Shown here: positions 34,701-46,700 of the stretch, piece by piece
Layout of the letters: each line of letters opens with the position of its first letter
How positions within the stretch are numbered: position 1 is the stretch's first letter
Assembly (NCBI GenBank): GCA_964019695.1
Contig: OZ026518.1
Span: 113,026,836-113,090,835, forward strand
Direction of reading: 5' to 3'
Source: Loripinus fragilis
Lineage: Eukaryota; Mollusca; Bivalvia; Lucinida; Lucinidae
Length of the DNA: 64,000 bases
Translations under genes and position numbers: made by a program
Notes under the pieces: model-generated
The model's database searches: none
Seen by the model: the letters and a program-made list of their open reading frames with translations, nothing else
What the model was told of the DNA's origin: nothing

Positions 34701-37700
34701 TTTGAACTTTCCAATGTTTGCTTCAATTGCAGAAATTGAATCTGATTGTGCCAATTCCTCTTCATAGCTCATTTAAAACATTTATATATATATATTTGCA
34801 AGAAAGCTGGTCACTTCATCAGTGTCGTTGAGAGTAGTTATGATTCTATATTACAGCACCCCATGGGAGGCTAAAAGCGAACAAGTTCGAAAGAAAGTAA
34901 AACATGCGATGGTGTGGGACATGAACAAACCAGAGATGTTAAAAGGGACTCTTCTGGACGATGTTCGTGTTGACTCAGTTATTTCATGCCTAAATATGTG
35001 TACTACCAGTTCTACGATTGCTGGTTATATGGCAGTTGTCAAAACAATCAGGTAATTATACCGACACAAAATATCTATTTAGCATCTGAATTTGTTTTTG
35101 CTGGGATCAAACGCATCATGAAAGCGTACCCCAATCCAGCACCACAGTACTAATTACTGAGCGACATATTTTTCTACCCATGTTTGAGCATTCAATCTGT
35201 ACACTTTTGTTCTCAATGATTGAATAAATTTATTTACCTTAAAGTATTCCACATCTACGCTCGTTCCACTGCAAAAAGTTCAAGAATGTACACGAACATT
35301 CCCAGAAATGCTTCAAGAACTGGTTCATGGAATACCAATTGCCAATTATAGTTCTTCAGCTATTGAACTTGTTCTAGAACTTCAGCTATTGAACTGGTTC
35401 TAATACTTCAGTTATTAAACTGGCTATAGAACTAGTTCAAGAACAATTTCATGAAGAACAAATTATCAATTCTAGAACCTCACATCTTGAATTTGTTCTT
35501 GAATTAGTTCTAGAAACCAGTTCAAGGACTGATGGTCTAGAACCAGCCATTTTTTCCTCATGACCTAGTTATCAAAGTAGTTCTAGAACCAGTTCAAGAA
35601 CTGAAGGTCTGCTACCAGCTATTTTTACTTCAAAAACTAGTTCCAGGGCAACACAATGAATAAAATAGTTTAACCTTCCACTGAATTCTTGATCATTTCT
35701 TTACACTGTTTCAGTCATCTTTCCAAAGTAATAATTTCTTAAAATGAAGTAGAAACTTACCACAGGGTTTTAGCTCAGTCTCAGTGTGTGGTGATTCTTT
35801 ATGAAAGTTGTCAATGTTTTATGAAACAGTTACATGTTCTTTATGGTTTCATTAATCAATATAAGGTAGGTGTGGGGAACTGCATTAAACTGAAGATTTT
35901 CGAAGCCTGAAAGTTTTTTTATTTTTATCAATTCATATAATTAAAAGCTAAAGGTTTTACTCTGTCAGTCTTTGCGATGATGGTTTATGTGTCAGGAATG
36001 AATGAGCGGTTTAATTCAGATATTGATAAAACCCATAACAAAAATCAGTATATTTATCAAAGTACATATTCCATCAAAGATATTTAACATACAACTTCAA
36101 GTTCAATCTAAATGTCTTAGAAAAAAATCAATTTTCTACTCATGTAATACTATAAATGTCTAAATTAAATGACTAGTATTGACAAGCCAAAAACTGGTGG
36201 TTAAGAATCAGTAACATATTTTGGTAACAGGTTTTTTACCAATCCAATGATGGATAACTGGTTCTTTATGAAAGGGTTCAGATTCTTTGTGAAAGAATGG
36301 GAAAAGATGTTAATGGTTCTAGAATAAAATATCAATACAATTAGACCTATCACTGCAGCCTTGGCTTGTTTATGTTTTGAGTTAATGTTTGAAGTCCCAG
36401 TCACCAATATTTCTGTCATGTTGGGCCCCCACCCAAGAGACAGAGAGAAACTGAAAGGCCCGGACCTCAAGTGAAGCAAAGCACGCCCTGTCATTAAGAT
36501 TAAGGTTAAGATTAATTCAATATTATATCAGTGATACTGAGACATAGCCTCTGAATTCGTTTACTCTAACTGTTGTTTGATTTGACCAAGCTACAGAGTT
36601 CAGATTATTAGCTTAAGCATCGCATATGCCTGTCCAGAGGGTGGGGGACAGAGGGTTTGCATCCTCATCTGGAAAATCACAAGTTGTTATATGTTTCCTT
36701 AGAAATACTGTTATTGACCCCCCAGAAAAAGTAGGCCCCCTTGGGTCCAATTGCTTCGAAAGGGAGGCGAGGTCCGCACTGTCCTATGTTAAAAACTAAA
36801 GTAAAGTTTTCATGACACCCTACCCCCCCCCCCCTTACAGAATTTTCTAAATTCTCCCATGCACCATAAACATCCAAACCCTGCTATCAGCATCCAGTAC
36901 TTTAGCATTGTACCTGAGACATCAGTATGTGTTTTTCGAAACTCCTAATAGGAGCATGTGGGGAATGGAGACCGTTCGTTAGCCATAGGCCAAGATAAGC
37001 GAATTTAATGTGTAAAATCTCTCTCCCTCCTCCTCTCCGCCCCTCCCCTTCCTCTCCCTCCCTCCTCCTAGCTCCCTCTCCCCCTACTCTCTCTCCCTAT
37101 CTCAAAATCGCTCCCTCTCCATCCCTCTCCTCCCACCCCCTCTCCCTCCCTCTGTCTCTCTACGACTCTGTCTCTCTCCCTCTGTCTCTCTCCCCTCTGT
37201 CCCTCTCCCTCCCTCCCCTCTCCCCTCCCTCTACTTCTGTCCCTTTTCACACACCCTCTCTCCCAATTCCTCTGCCTCCATCTCCCCCTCCCTCCTTCTC
37301 GATATCTCTCTCCCTACCTACCTTCCTCTCTCTCTTCCTCTCCCTCTCCTTTACCCTCCCTGTCCCTCTATCTTCCTCCCCTCCCTCTCTCTCTCTCTCT
37401 CTCCAACTCTCCATTTCTCTCCCCCTCTCTCTTCCTCCCTCTCTCCCCTCTCTCTCCCTTTCTCCCAGCCTCTCTACCTCTCAATCCCTCCCTTTCTCTC
37501 TTCCCTTTCCCCCTCTCTTTCTCTCGTCCATACATTTGTGTCTCAGTCGACATTTTGCTTGCAACAAAGTGGAATTTCAGAAAATGACACAGGAACTATC
37601 CTTAACATCTCTCTGCCTCCCTTTCGCACCCGATTTCTCTCCTTCTCTCTCTCCCTCTCTCTCTCCCTCTCTCTCCCCTCCCTCATTCCTTCCCTTTCTC

Positions 37701-40700
37701 TCCCTCTTCCTCTACCTCCTCCCCTCCCTCGCTCTTGTCCATGCCTCTGTGTCTCAGTCGACAATTTGCTTGCAACAACGTGGAATTTCGCCAAACGTCA
37801 CAAGAACGAAACTTTCTATCCATCCCCTCCCTCTGCTTCCATCTCCCCCTCAAGCCCATCCCTCCCTCCCTCATCCCTTACCAGTTCACTCCATCAACCA
37901 ACTCCCTCTCCCTCCCTCCCCTCCATCTATCCTCTCCCTCTCGCGCCCTCTTCCTCTCCGTCTTCCTCTGCCTCCCTTGACTCTCTCCCTCCCTGCCTCC
38001 CTCCCTCTCTCCCTCTAAAACTTCCCCTCCTTCCCTCCGACTCCCTACCTCCCTCTCTGGACATCTCCCTCGTCCGTCTGTCTGTGCCTTAGTTGGCAAT
38101 TTGCTTTAAACAACGTGGAATTTCGCTACACTTCACAGTGACGATCCTTGGATGATGCTCTTTTAAAGTTGTTCAAAAAGTTTAATTTCATGCAGAAATC
38201 TGTTAGCCATTTTTTACCAAAAGATTAAGACTCTTTTCTAAAACCACAATGCCTAAAGCCTTGATATTAGGTATAAAGCATCATCTTGTAGAGTTCTTCC
38301 AAGTTTGTTCAAATTAAACCGCTGGGCAATAAATGATCTCGCTCCAGGATCACTATTGCATTGGCTTACAAAATGAAAGCAATACAACCGAAGGACATAG
38401 AGCATTGATATTTGGTATGCTTTGTTTTCTTTGCTTGATTTGATTTTTAACGTCTCATCAACAATCTTTCAGTTATAAAGGGACGCGTCTTCCTGAGTTG
38501 AACCAGAACTAAGCTAGGATTAATGTTCTGGCTCAAGGACATACCACAGTGACGCCAGTGGGGCTCGAACCCGCGGCCCCTCGGTCTCGAATCAAGCACT
38601 CTACCACTGAGCCACTGCGTTTCCTATATTTGGTATGCAGTATCATCCATGTTTATTCAATTTATGCCCACGGGTGCAAAAAAAACAGCTGGGGTCACAT
38701 CTATTACATCGACTTATATAGGGAGAGCATAAAAATCTTCATATCTGGAGAGCCTTAATATTATCATCTAATAGACAACTATTATTTTTACATACTATGG
38801 CCCTTAGGCAAAAATTGGTCCTGACCCTTGAGTCTCCTGTTTTATATAGGATAATTACTTTGCAAAGGCTATATTGGCTTTTTATGTAAGGCACTTCACA
38901 TTTACCCAAAGTTATTAAATCTAACATCGTCTCTCTATGAACCACGATTGCCCAGTGCCCTCCCAAGTCCATTAATTTCCTGGAGATTCGTCATGAAAAC
39001 AGATATACGTTCATCTCCACCTTCCGCTGATTCAAGAAGGGTTCTTGTCAGTTTCAATTGAAAGCATGTGCAAAGCTTCAACACAAAACAACAAAGACAT
39101 TTGAGCAGAGACATGCAATTTCCAACAATATGACATTTTGACACAAATAGATTCATACGAGCCTGCGAGGACTCCTTTTAGCTTAGAAACTCTAAATGCC
39201 GATCGATCAATAGCTTGTAGTATGGCCGATGCGTTTTTCTTTGATCTTTACTGATGTTTAAATTAGACACCCTAGAAGGAGGAGCTTAAAACCGTACTCT
39301 AACTTCCAATTTTAGTTAAACAGCGATGTAGGCGGGAACTTCCTAAATAGCGATAAATTAACCCGTAGGTAAATGTAATATAATTAACAGCTTAATTAGG
39401 CCGGATGCAGGGAGGAGCGAATGTAAATTTCGTCAGGTGTCAGTAACACGTGTTTATTTGCGCCTGCGCCACACTACAAGCTAAATAAAGGATTCTTCCT
39501 TGGCTTTCTGTTTAAACCGCTCGGTGGGCTACGCCCACCTCGCAGTTTAAACAAGAAAGCCTCGGAAAAGTATCCTTTATTTATTACTTATTGTCATATA
39601 ATAGTTAAGAGCCTAGCAAAGGCTCTGATCAGACTGTGCATATGCGCAGGCTGGTCTGAGCTTTTACTGGTCGCAATACTTCAAATGCTGGTCTGCCAAT
39701 AGCTTAACAGTCATTTAATAGTTCAGCGACTAGCAAAGGCTCTGATGAGACTGCGCATATGCGCAGGCTGGGCTGAGCCATTGCTGGTCGTACATACTCC
39801 AAGTGCTAATCGGCGAATAGCTTAACAGTCATTTAATAGTTCAGCGACTAGCAAAGGCTCTGATTAGACTGTGCATATGCGCAGGCTGGTCTGAGCCTTT
39901 GCTGGTCGCACAAGAACTCCATCAGTTCAATAACCACATTTCAAGAACTTTATTCGTTCAAGAACAACAGTTGAAGAACTACACAGGTTAATGGACCTAT
40001 ATTCTTGAAGTTCAAGAACTTTTCGATGAGTTATTGAAAAGTTCAAGAATTATGATATGTTTTTGACTTTTTTTCGCAAGGGTTATCTTGAAGAAAACTG
40101 GCGTTACTTTGATGCTGTTGTGACGTTGCTTGACGAAGAAATCATGTGACGTCCTGTTCAATCAATGTTGGTTTTAGTTTAAACAATATTTCATTCGTCC
40201 AGATAAATATATAAGTTACAAACGTAGCATATTATAAGATATTTTGGACAACAAGCTACAGAAGCTTATTGGTATCCTCTCCACTCAATGTAAGGTATGA
40301 AGACGCGGGCGTTTGGTGTGTTTTTTTCACCTAAGGTAAAACGTCAAATTTTCGTGTGTGCAAGTATATGTTATCCTGTATAAAACCTTAGGGCCGATTG
40401 CATGACGAAAGTTTATCTTAGTCTAGACTAAGACCTAACACGGGGCGTGCTAGCCTCCAGTTTTAATCTGGTTTGCATAATAAAAGTTTAGCCTGAGGTT
40501 GGCTATGACTATACTAACTATCCGAGGGTAAGTAATCCTTGAGGTCAGGTTAGTCTAGAAGTACTAGTCTAAGAGTAGTACAAAAAAGAAGGCTATTTTC
40601 TTTAAGGCACCGATTGTTGTCATGACAATTCCAGTCTAACACGTTTTCGCATCCTGTAAACACATCAAGATGCTGGCTAGTGATCTGCCAAGAAGGTCCA

Positions 40701-43700
40701 GTTATGACTGTTGGATTAACATATTGTCAGCTTCAATGTGTTCATAATATCCGTACATACGAAGTATGCTGGGGTCTTCGAGGGTGCGGGGGGGGGGAGA
40801 CTCAATATGTAATGAAAACACACTCATAACTCCATCCACAAACGCGTAAGGATTCTATACCATATGTGAAACAAAAGATGAAAGCTTCACCTTTCAAATG
40901 GTGCATTTTACCTTTTTTTCTTATTTATCCTTCTGACTTATGTAAAATGTATTTAATCCCCCTTGTGGCTTAGGCTGCTGTCCATTCTTATGCGGTGGTA
41001 TTGTTGTTGTTGTTGTTGTCGTTGTTTATGTAGTTCCCATTGTTTGTGGGGTTTTTGTGTTTTTCTTTGATTTGGTTTGCATTACTTTGTGTCCTTTCTA
41101 GTTTTGCAATCATCTTGAAGAAGAAGAAAGAGCTGGTTACTTTGTTTTTGTTGTCTTCACGATGTCTTGTTACTGTATATGTTCTGTGGCTCTTCCTTAC
41201 GGTGCCGTGGGTTGGTCTGCAGTGTATGGTTGTGGAAATTCCTGATCATACTCACTTATTTTTTATATTTATTTGCAGACTTCTAAAAACACACACTCAT
41301 ATACATTGTATATACATGCATTATACTCGGGATTGCAAACAAATTTTAAAAAGTTACGACGGTATGCTGTTTTTTCTAAAATAGAGCTAACAAGCATAAA
41401 TAGCATAATCCATAGTTTTTGGATTCAATTTCCCTTTTACATGCGTAAACGCTGTCATTTTTTTGTCAAGTACCGATTTCTCGTGTGACAGTTTTATTAC
41501 GTTACTCCCATTTACGTTGACGCCGTCTAAAACAAGAGGCTCCACACTAAAATATGCACGATTCTTTAAAATCCGCGGCTTTGGATCAGGAGAGGACAAT
41601 TTTTCAAATTTATTGTATCGAAGTTTGAATAAGCACAGTGCATAGACGACAGACCAGTTAAACTGAAACCAATATCTAGGAGTATTTCATCTGAGTGGTT
41701 TGCCATTTTCAATTCTTATGATTTCATAGTCTACAAGAGGCCATTATTCACATGTCAATACGTTTCACAATGTCCAAAAATGCAAACATGGGTGAAAAAG
41801 CCGTGTATTGTCTACTTCATTTTAGTGCAAGCCAGAGATGGTATTCTTTTAATTGATTTTTATAATTCAAATGACGTATTAAGATTTTGATTGAGTGAAT
41901 GAAACAAATACTGAAATTTCGAAAATGGCTGTATTATTTGCGAACGAACTCCATAGTGACCAGAAGAGCTGTTACAGCGATTGTCGCCTTCATTTTCGCA
42001 ATGTAAATGCTCACGCAAAAACGACTAAGTGAACTGAGGCCAGAGAATGTGGCATCTAGGAGGAATTCAACGAAAAAGGCGGCCCAATCATTTCATAATA
42101 TTAAATCTTTGGTTTTTAAAGTTATCAAACACCAATATATAGATATTCACCACACGAAGAACCAGACTGAAATATGTCTACATCATGTAGGTTTCTGCTT
42201 TTGAAAACAGTGTTTCATTTCAGATTGAACTGTATTTCAGAACCATATCTTGAAAGCAGATTGTGTCAATTAGGAAAGGACCTGGACAATTATATTTTAT
42301 GCATAGCCAAGAAGCAGATCGCTTTATAAAAATAATGCGATGCTTGCGAATATAAAACTTTTGGATTTCCATAACTTATTGAACGTCCCTCGTATAGTTT
42401 TCCCCATTTCGCTTGTCCCCATTAACGTTCGATTGTTTGTTCATATGCTCTGGCCATATGCAACGATTTTGGGTTTACAAATTATAGCATAAAGATACTT
42501 TGATAAAAAGTATTCATATTAGTACTGTGACAGTAGATAAAGATCTAGTTTAAAACAGTACCATCCTTTCCTCGGGTCATGATCTCCAAGTCAAGGTCAC
42601 ACACGAAGTTCGGCTTGATCGAATATTTTGCATATGCATTGATATTGAACATTATGTTTCGACCTGCCCTACTTATAATAGAGTTATTACCTTTGACTCA
42701 TTTCAGAATATTGTTTTCTATCATTATCTTAAGAATGAATTGATTACATATAATAAAATTGTTCATATGCATTGACATTGGCAGTATCTAGGTATGGAAT
42801 ATTGTGCATCGATTTTCAATAATATATATATAAACAATTATGGCGCTTGACTTATGCAAGAATAACATCCCAAATAGTAATGGATAAAATTTGACAAAAC
42901 GTTTGGTTATGCTTTGTGTTAACAAGACCCTTGGTTGAGATTCTTACACATTAATATATGATGCAAATGTTTAAAAATAGTAATGGTCCTTAACTTATGG
43001 TAGAACTTTAATTGTGTCATTGTAGAATTTGTTTCTGTAAATTATCAGTTCCCACGCGTCAGTCACTTAACAAAGACATTTTATCTAAAACAATGACCCT
43101 AGGGTGGAGGCATCTGTGTTACATTACTAGTTTCATAAATATTTAATGAGCTTCATCCCAGCGCTTGTTTGTCCGGAACCATATCTCAGTATATGTCGAC
43201 CATAATTGATACATTCTTGGTATAGGTGATAAGTACCATTGACAGTCGATATCATAATATGATATTATAATATCATTATATTATAAGTGTCGTAAAAATC
43301 AACTGGCTAACACTTGAGTTATTGCCCTTGACCTAGAATATGCAATCATAATGCAATAGCTACTCTATTGGCTTTTTGGAGTAACTATTTCACATTCCCC
43401 CAATGCTATTATATCTGACATCTTCTCATAATGGGCAACGATTGCTAATGCTTGAAAATAAGCAGGACAGTTTCAAAGTTTACCTTATCCCCTGACTCCT
43501 TAGTCGGGTACAAATGTCAATCATTTAAAATTCTCAATAACTACGAGGGATGATCCTAAAGTTTTGATCCTGGCGTGATATCTCTGTAACCAGCAATGCA
43601 ACATGCCTGAAAATTGTACAAATAATAATATATATTCTTTTTCTATACACCACTCTGGCAAGTTTTATGTAACTTGAACGAGTGACCGGAAATCTACCCC

Positions 43701-46700
43701 GAAACAGCCATACCCTCAATGCACTGAACTATCAAGCAGACTGTGCATATAAGATGCCTCACAGTTTAGACAAAAGCAGTATCAGCAATTCGTGTTAATG
43801 TCTGCTTAATGTTCATCCGTAAGCCAATATGTTCTGCACATATGGCGAATTTTCTATATGAATTGGGTTTCCTAGGCCCTTGAATGTATGGCTATGAAAC
43901 AGTCAGCTATAATCAAATTATGGACCATTTGAAGTTTTGACCGGCCCATACTGTCGTAACAACAGATGTATTGAAGCTAAAAACAATTTTTATGCAAACG
44001 AAGATGAACTGACTTTTGTCTGAAGCAATTATGAATTAGTTGGTATCGCCGGAGAGTGATATTAACCCACATAAGAATATCAAAACGAGTCCACAAAATA
44101 GGTCAATATTCGTATACAAAAATTTGCATGTGTATATCTAAAAATAAAACGCAAAAAAATTGTCCAAAGGTGCGCTATATCGTAAAAAATGGTGCATTAT
44201 GGGATTAAATTTAGCACAAAGCATCCCTCTGAAACCAATAACAATTTTGAAAATTGTTATATAAAAAATCTATCATTTTTTGGTAAAAAATAACACTTTT
44301 TACAATATTCCAATTAAGATTAAGATATCTTGTTATCAAAATAATATTGGCATTAAATATTTTGCCGATATTAGGTTTGGCATGTTTTTAGTCCAAATTG
44401 GTGGACAAAAATAGAATATTCACGGAAATGAAAATTCCACAATGTATTCAAAATGACGTAGTTGTCAATTTTAATGACGTCATAAGAATTCGGCATTGTG
44501 CTTTAAATATTGAATCAAAACAACGTGTCGCCATTCTAACGTTTGGATGGACATCATTAGTAAGAAAAAGTAAAAATGCAAAGCAGTTTTATTCTGTAGT
44601 ATTAAAGATGCCAGGCTTGAAAGATTGAGATTCAAATATTATTATAATTCTATAAATTGAAAACAGGCCACTGGCATGGAGTGGACCATATATACTGTGC
44701 TATATTTGTTAAACGAAACATTACAGCGAGAGAATATTGGCATCATTATAAAGGTAAAAACTTGTTCTTTTGAATAGTGCATAATATGCCTCTCAAAATA
44801 TCTGTGGACAAAGACTACAAGGTAACGATCAGAACTTTAGGATCATCCCTCGTATGTCAATTGTCATTTTTTTTACCAAATCTAGCAAGCCATTTAGCAG
44901 CAGAGGAACAATATATATGAAACATATTAATTGGGATTTTAGTTTGAAGCCCTTGGTTAGATCTCCCAGGATAAATAGGGGTAAAGCTGAGGCCAAAAGC
45001 CAACTTTTTCGGAATATGGTCATGTTGCTTATCAAATTCAAGGGAATGACGTATACAGTTACATGGAAGCATATATGTGCTGCCATATTCAAGAGTTTCA
45101 TAAAAATTCACCTTATCCTTTCGCTTTAAAATACCCCCTAGCAGGTTTAAATTTCTCGAGGGTTTGAGATAATTAAAACTCAAGGTTAGCCAAAACTGGT
45201 TTTACGCAAGCCATTGGTTTAAGGCCTTAACCTGGGACTTGTTAAACTTGTTTCATGCAATCGATGGACAGTAACCTGGAGTTTAAGCTTAATGTTAACC
45301 TGAGATTTGTTAAACCTGACTTTATGCAATCGACAGCTGTTTACCTGGAGTTTAAACTCAATGTTATTTTCAAATTTTTGTCATGCAATCGGCCCTTAAT
45401 GTTTGACTAGATAAGGTGCGTCATCTTATCATCATTCATCGTTGTATGATGTAGTGTTATTTAAACGCTGACGGATATTAAAGACGCGTGAGTCTATAAA
45501 GTAGCGCAAGTTTTTTGATATTGTAATATTTCTTTCTATGTAAGTAAGGGTGCAAAGATCAGGAATTGATACAATCAAGTACCACACTTGACCCAGGATA
45601 CCAATGGGAAAGTAACAAACTCACAGTTAGACACCACAAACGAGAGCCAAGAGGTCAGCCCTTTCCCAACAGGTGTATAACTAAATACAGCAATGTAACA
45701 TCGATAACCGGTAAAAGAGTTTGTTATCCCGATTTATTAGATCACCTGAGCGGAAGGCTCAAAGGTGAGCTTATAGCATACCCATAGAGCCGGCGTTCAT
45801 TGTCTGTCTGCCCGTCCGTCCATCGTCCTTCATCCGTTGTGAACATTTACAAACGACTTCTCCTCTGAAGACTTGAGTCAAATTATTTTCATATTTCACA
45901 TATAGTATCTATAGGTAGGGGGAACAAAAAGTTGTGTTTTTGTTCCAGTTGGATAAGAACTCTGGTTGCTATGGCTCCAATAGACTTATAATGGGGTACA
46001 AAGAGGAAATTGGCATTTTTTCTGTATCAATAGCAATAGATTGTTTTTACAGAAATGTTTTTTGAGTTTCATATAACTTTTTTCGAGTTGCTGAATTTGA
46101 TTGGTTGCAGGGGTGACAAAAATGGTTAATTCTCATAAAAATATTAAACAATCTTCTTATCTGAAACCATAAGGGGGATAAAGCTGAAACTTATCATACA
46201 TGCTAAGGACAGTAGCTTCTACAAAAGTTGTGGTCAGATAAGAACTCTGGTTGCTATTGCAAAAAGTGGAAATGAACATTTTCTGCCATCTTATTTGATT
46301 TTTTTTCACATACACTGAGCCAAATTTCTAATTGGTCCCTTTACATTTTTATATTAGTTTTGAAAGTAAGATTCAGTTATACAAAATCCATGCTTATATA
46401 AATCAACCAATGCCTTGCCAAAACTCTGCATGCCATTTCATTTAAAATGGCTGGTACGTCTCCTACAGACGATGCTAGAGTAAAGTCACATTTTTCTTAC
46501 AATATGAAATATCCACAGAGATGCCATCCATTTGTATTTTTGTTCGTATGAAAATGTTTCTGACCGCCATGTTTAAAAATGAGAATATATTAAATAATCC
46601 GCTTCAATCTGACTCCTCTTTTCTGTTACGAAATAGCATGATTACACACACTACAAGTAGCTAAACCATTGAAATTCAGCTTTTTGCATGCAGTTTTCAT

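Larger units (their letters stand above)
40391..45395. mobile_element. 5.0-kb TIR element flanked by TTA, PIF/Harbinger-like
   Basis: GGGCCGATTGCATGAC at the left end is repeated exactly in inverted form at the right end (GTCATGCAATCGGCCC, ending at 45395); with one or two mismatches the match extends to 24 bp. TTA lies immediately outside both ends (40388-40390, 45396-45398). A 3-bp TTA/TAA duplication with GGG-starting TIRs is characteristic of PIF/Harbinger. The subterminal regions repeat AGTTTAAACT, CCAGGTTAA and CGATTGCAT. No transposase or Myb-like frame was recognised, and the interior holds later insertions, so the element is non-autonomous or decayed. The alternative of two unrelated solo ends is less likely given the matching TTA. 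Confidence 0.7.

Noticed and set aside
34368..34765. Overlapping frames of 62-125 codons in intron 2
   Set aside because: They overlap on both strands, lie in repeat-like sequence between validated exons 2 and 3, and match no family.
37008..38092. 336- and 184-codon Ser/Pro/Leu-rich frames and Arg/Glu-rich frames on the other strand
   Set aside because: The polypyrimidine tract rarely encodes stops, so long frames are expected by composition; nothing outside the tract supports a gene.
41040..41384. Hydrophobic 114-codon frame as a membrane protein
   Set aside because: T-rich low-complexity DNA gives Phe/Leu-rich frames by chance; no splice sites or homology to support it.
44829..45183. Frames of 90-108 codons near the right end of the 5-kb element as a possible transposase
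   Set aside because: No DDE-type spacing, no helix-turn-helix, and overlapping frames on both strands are equally long.
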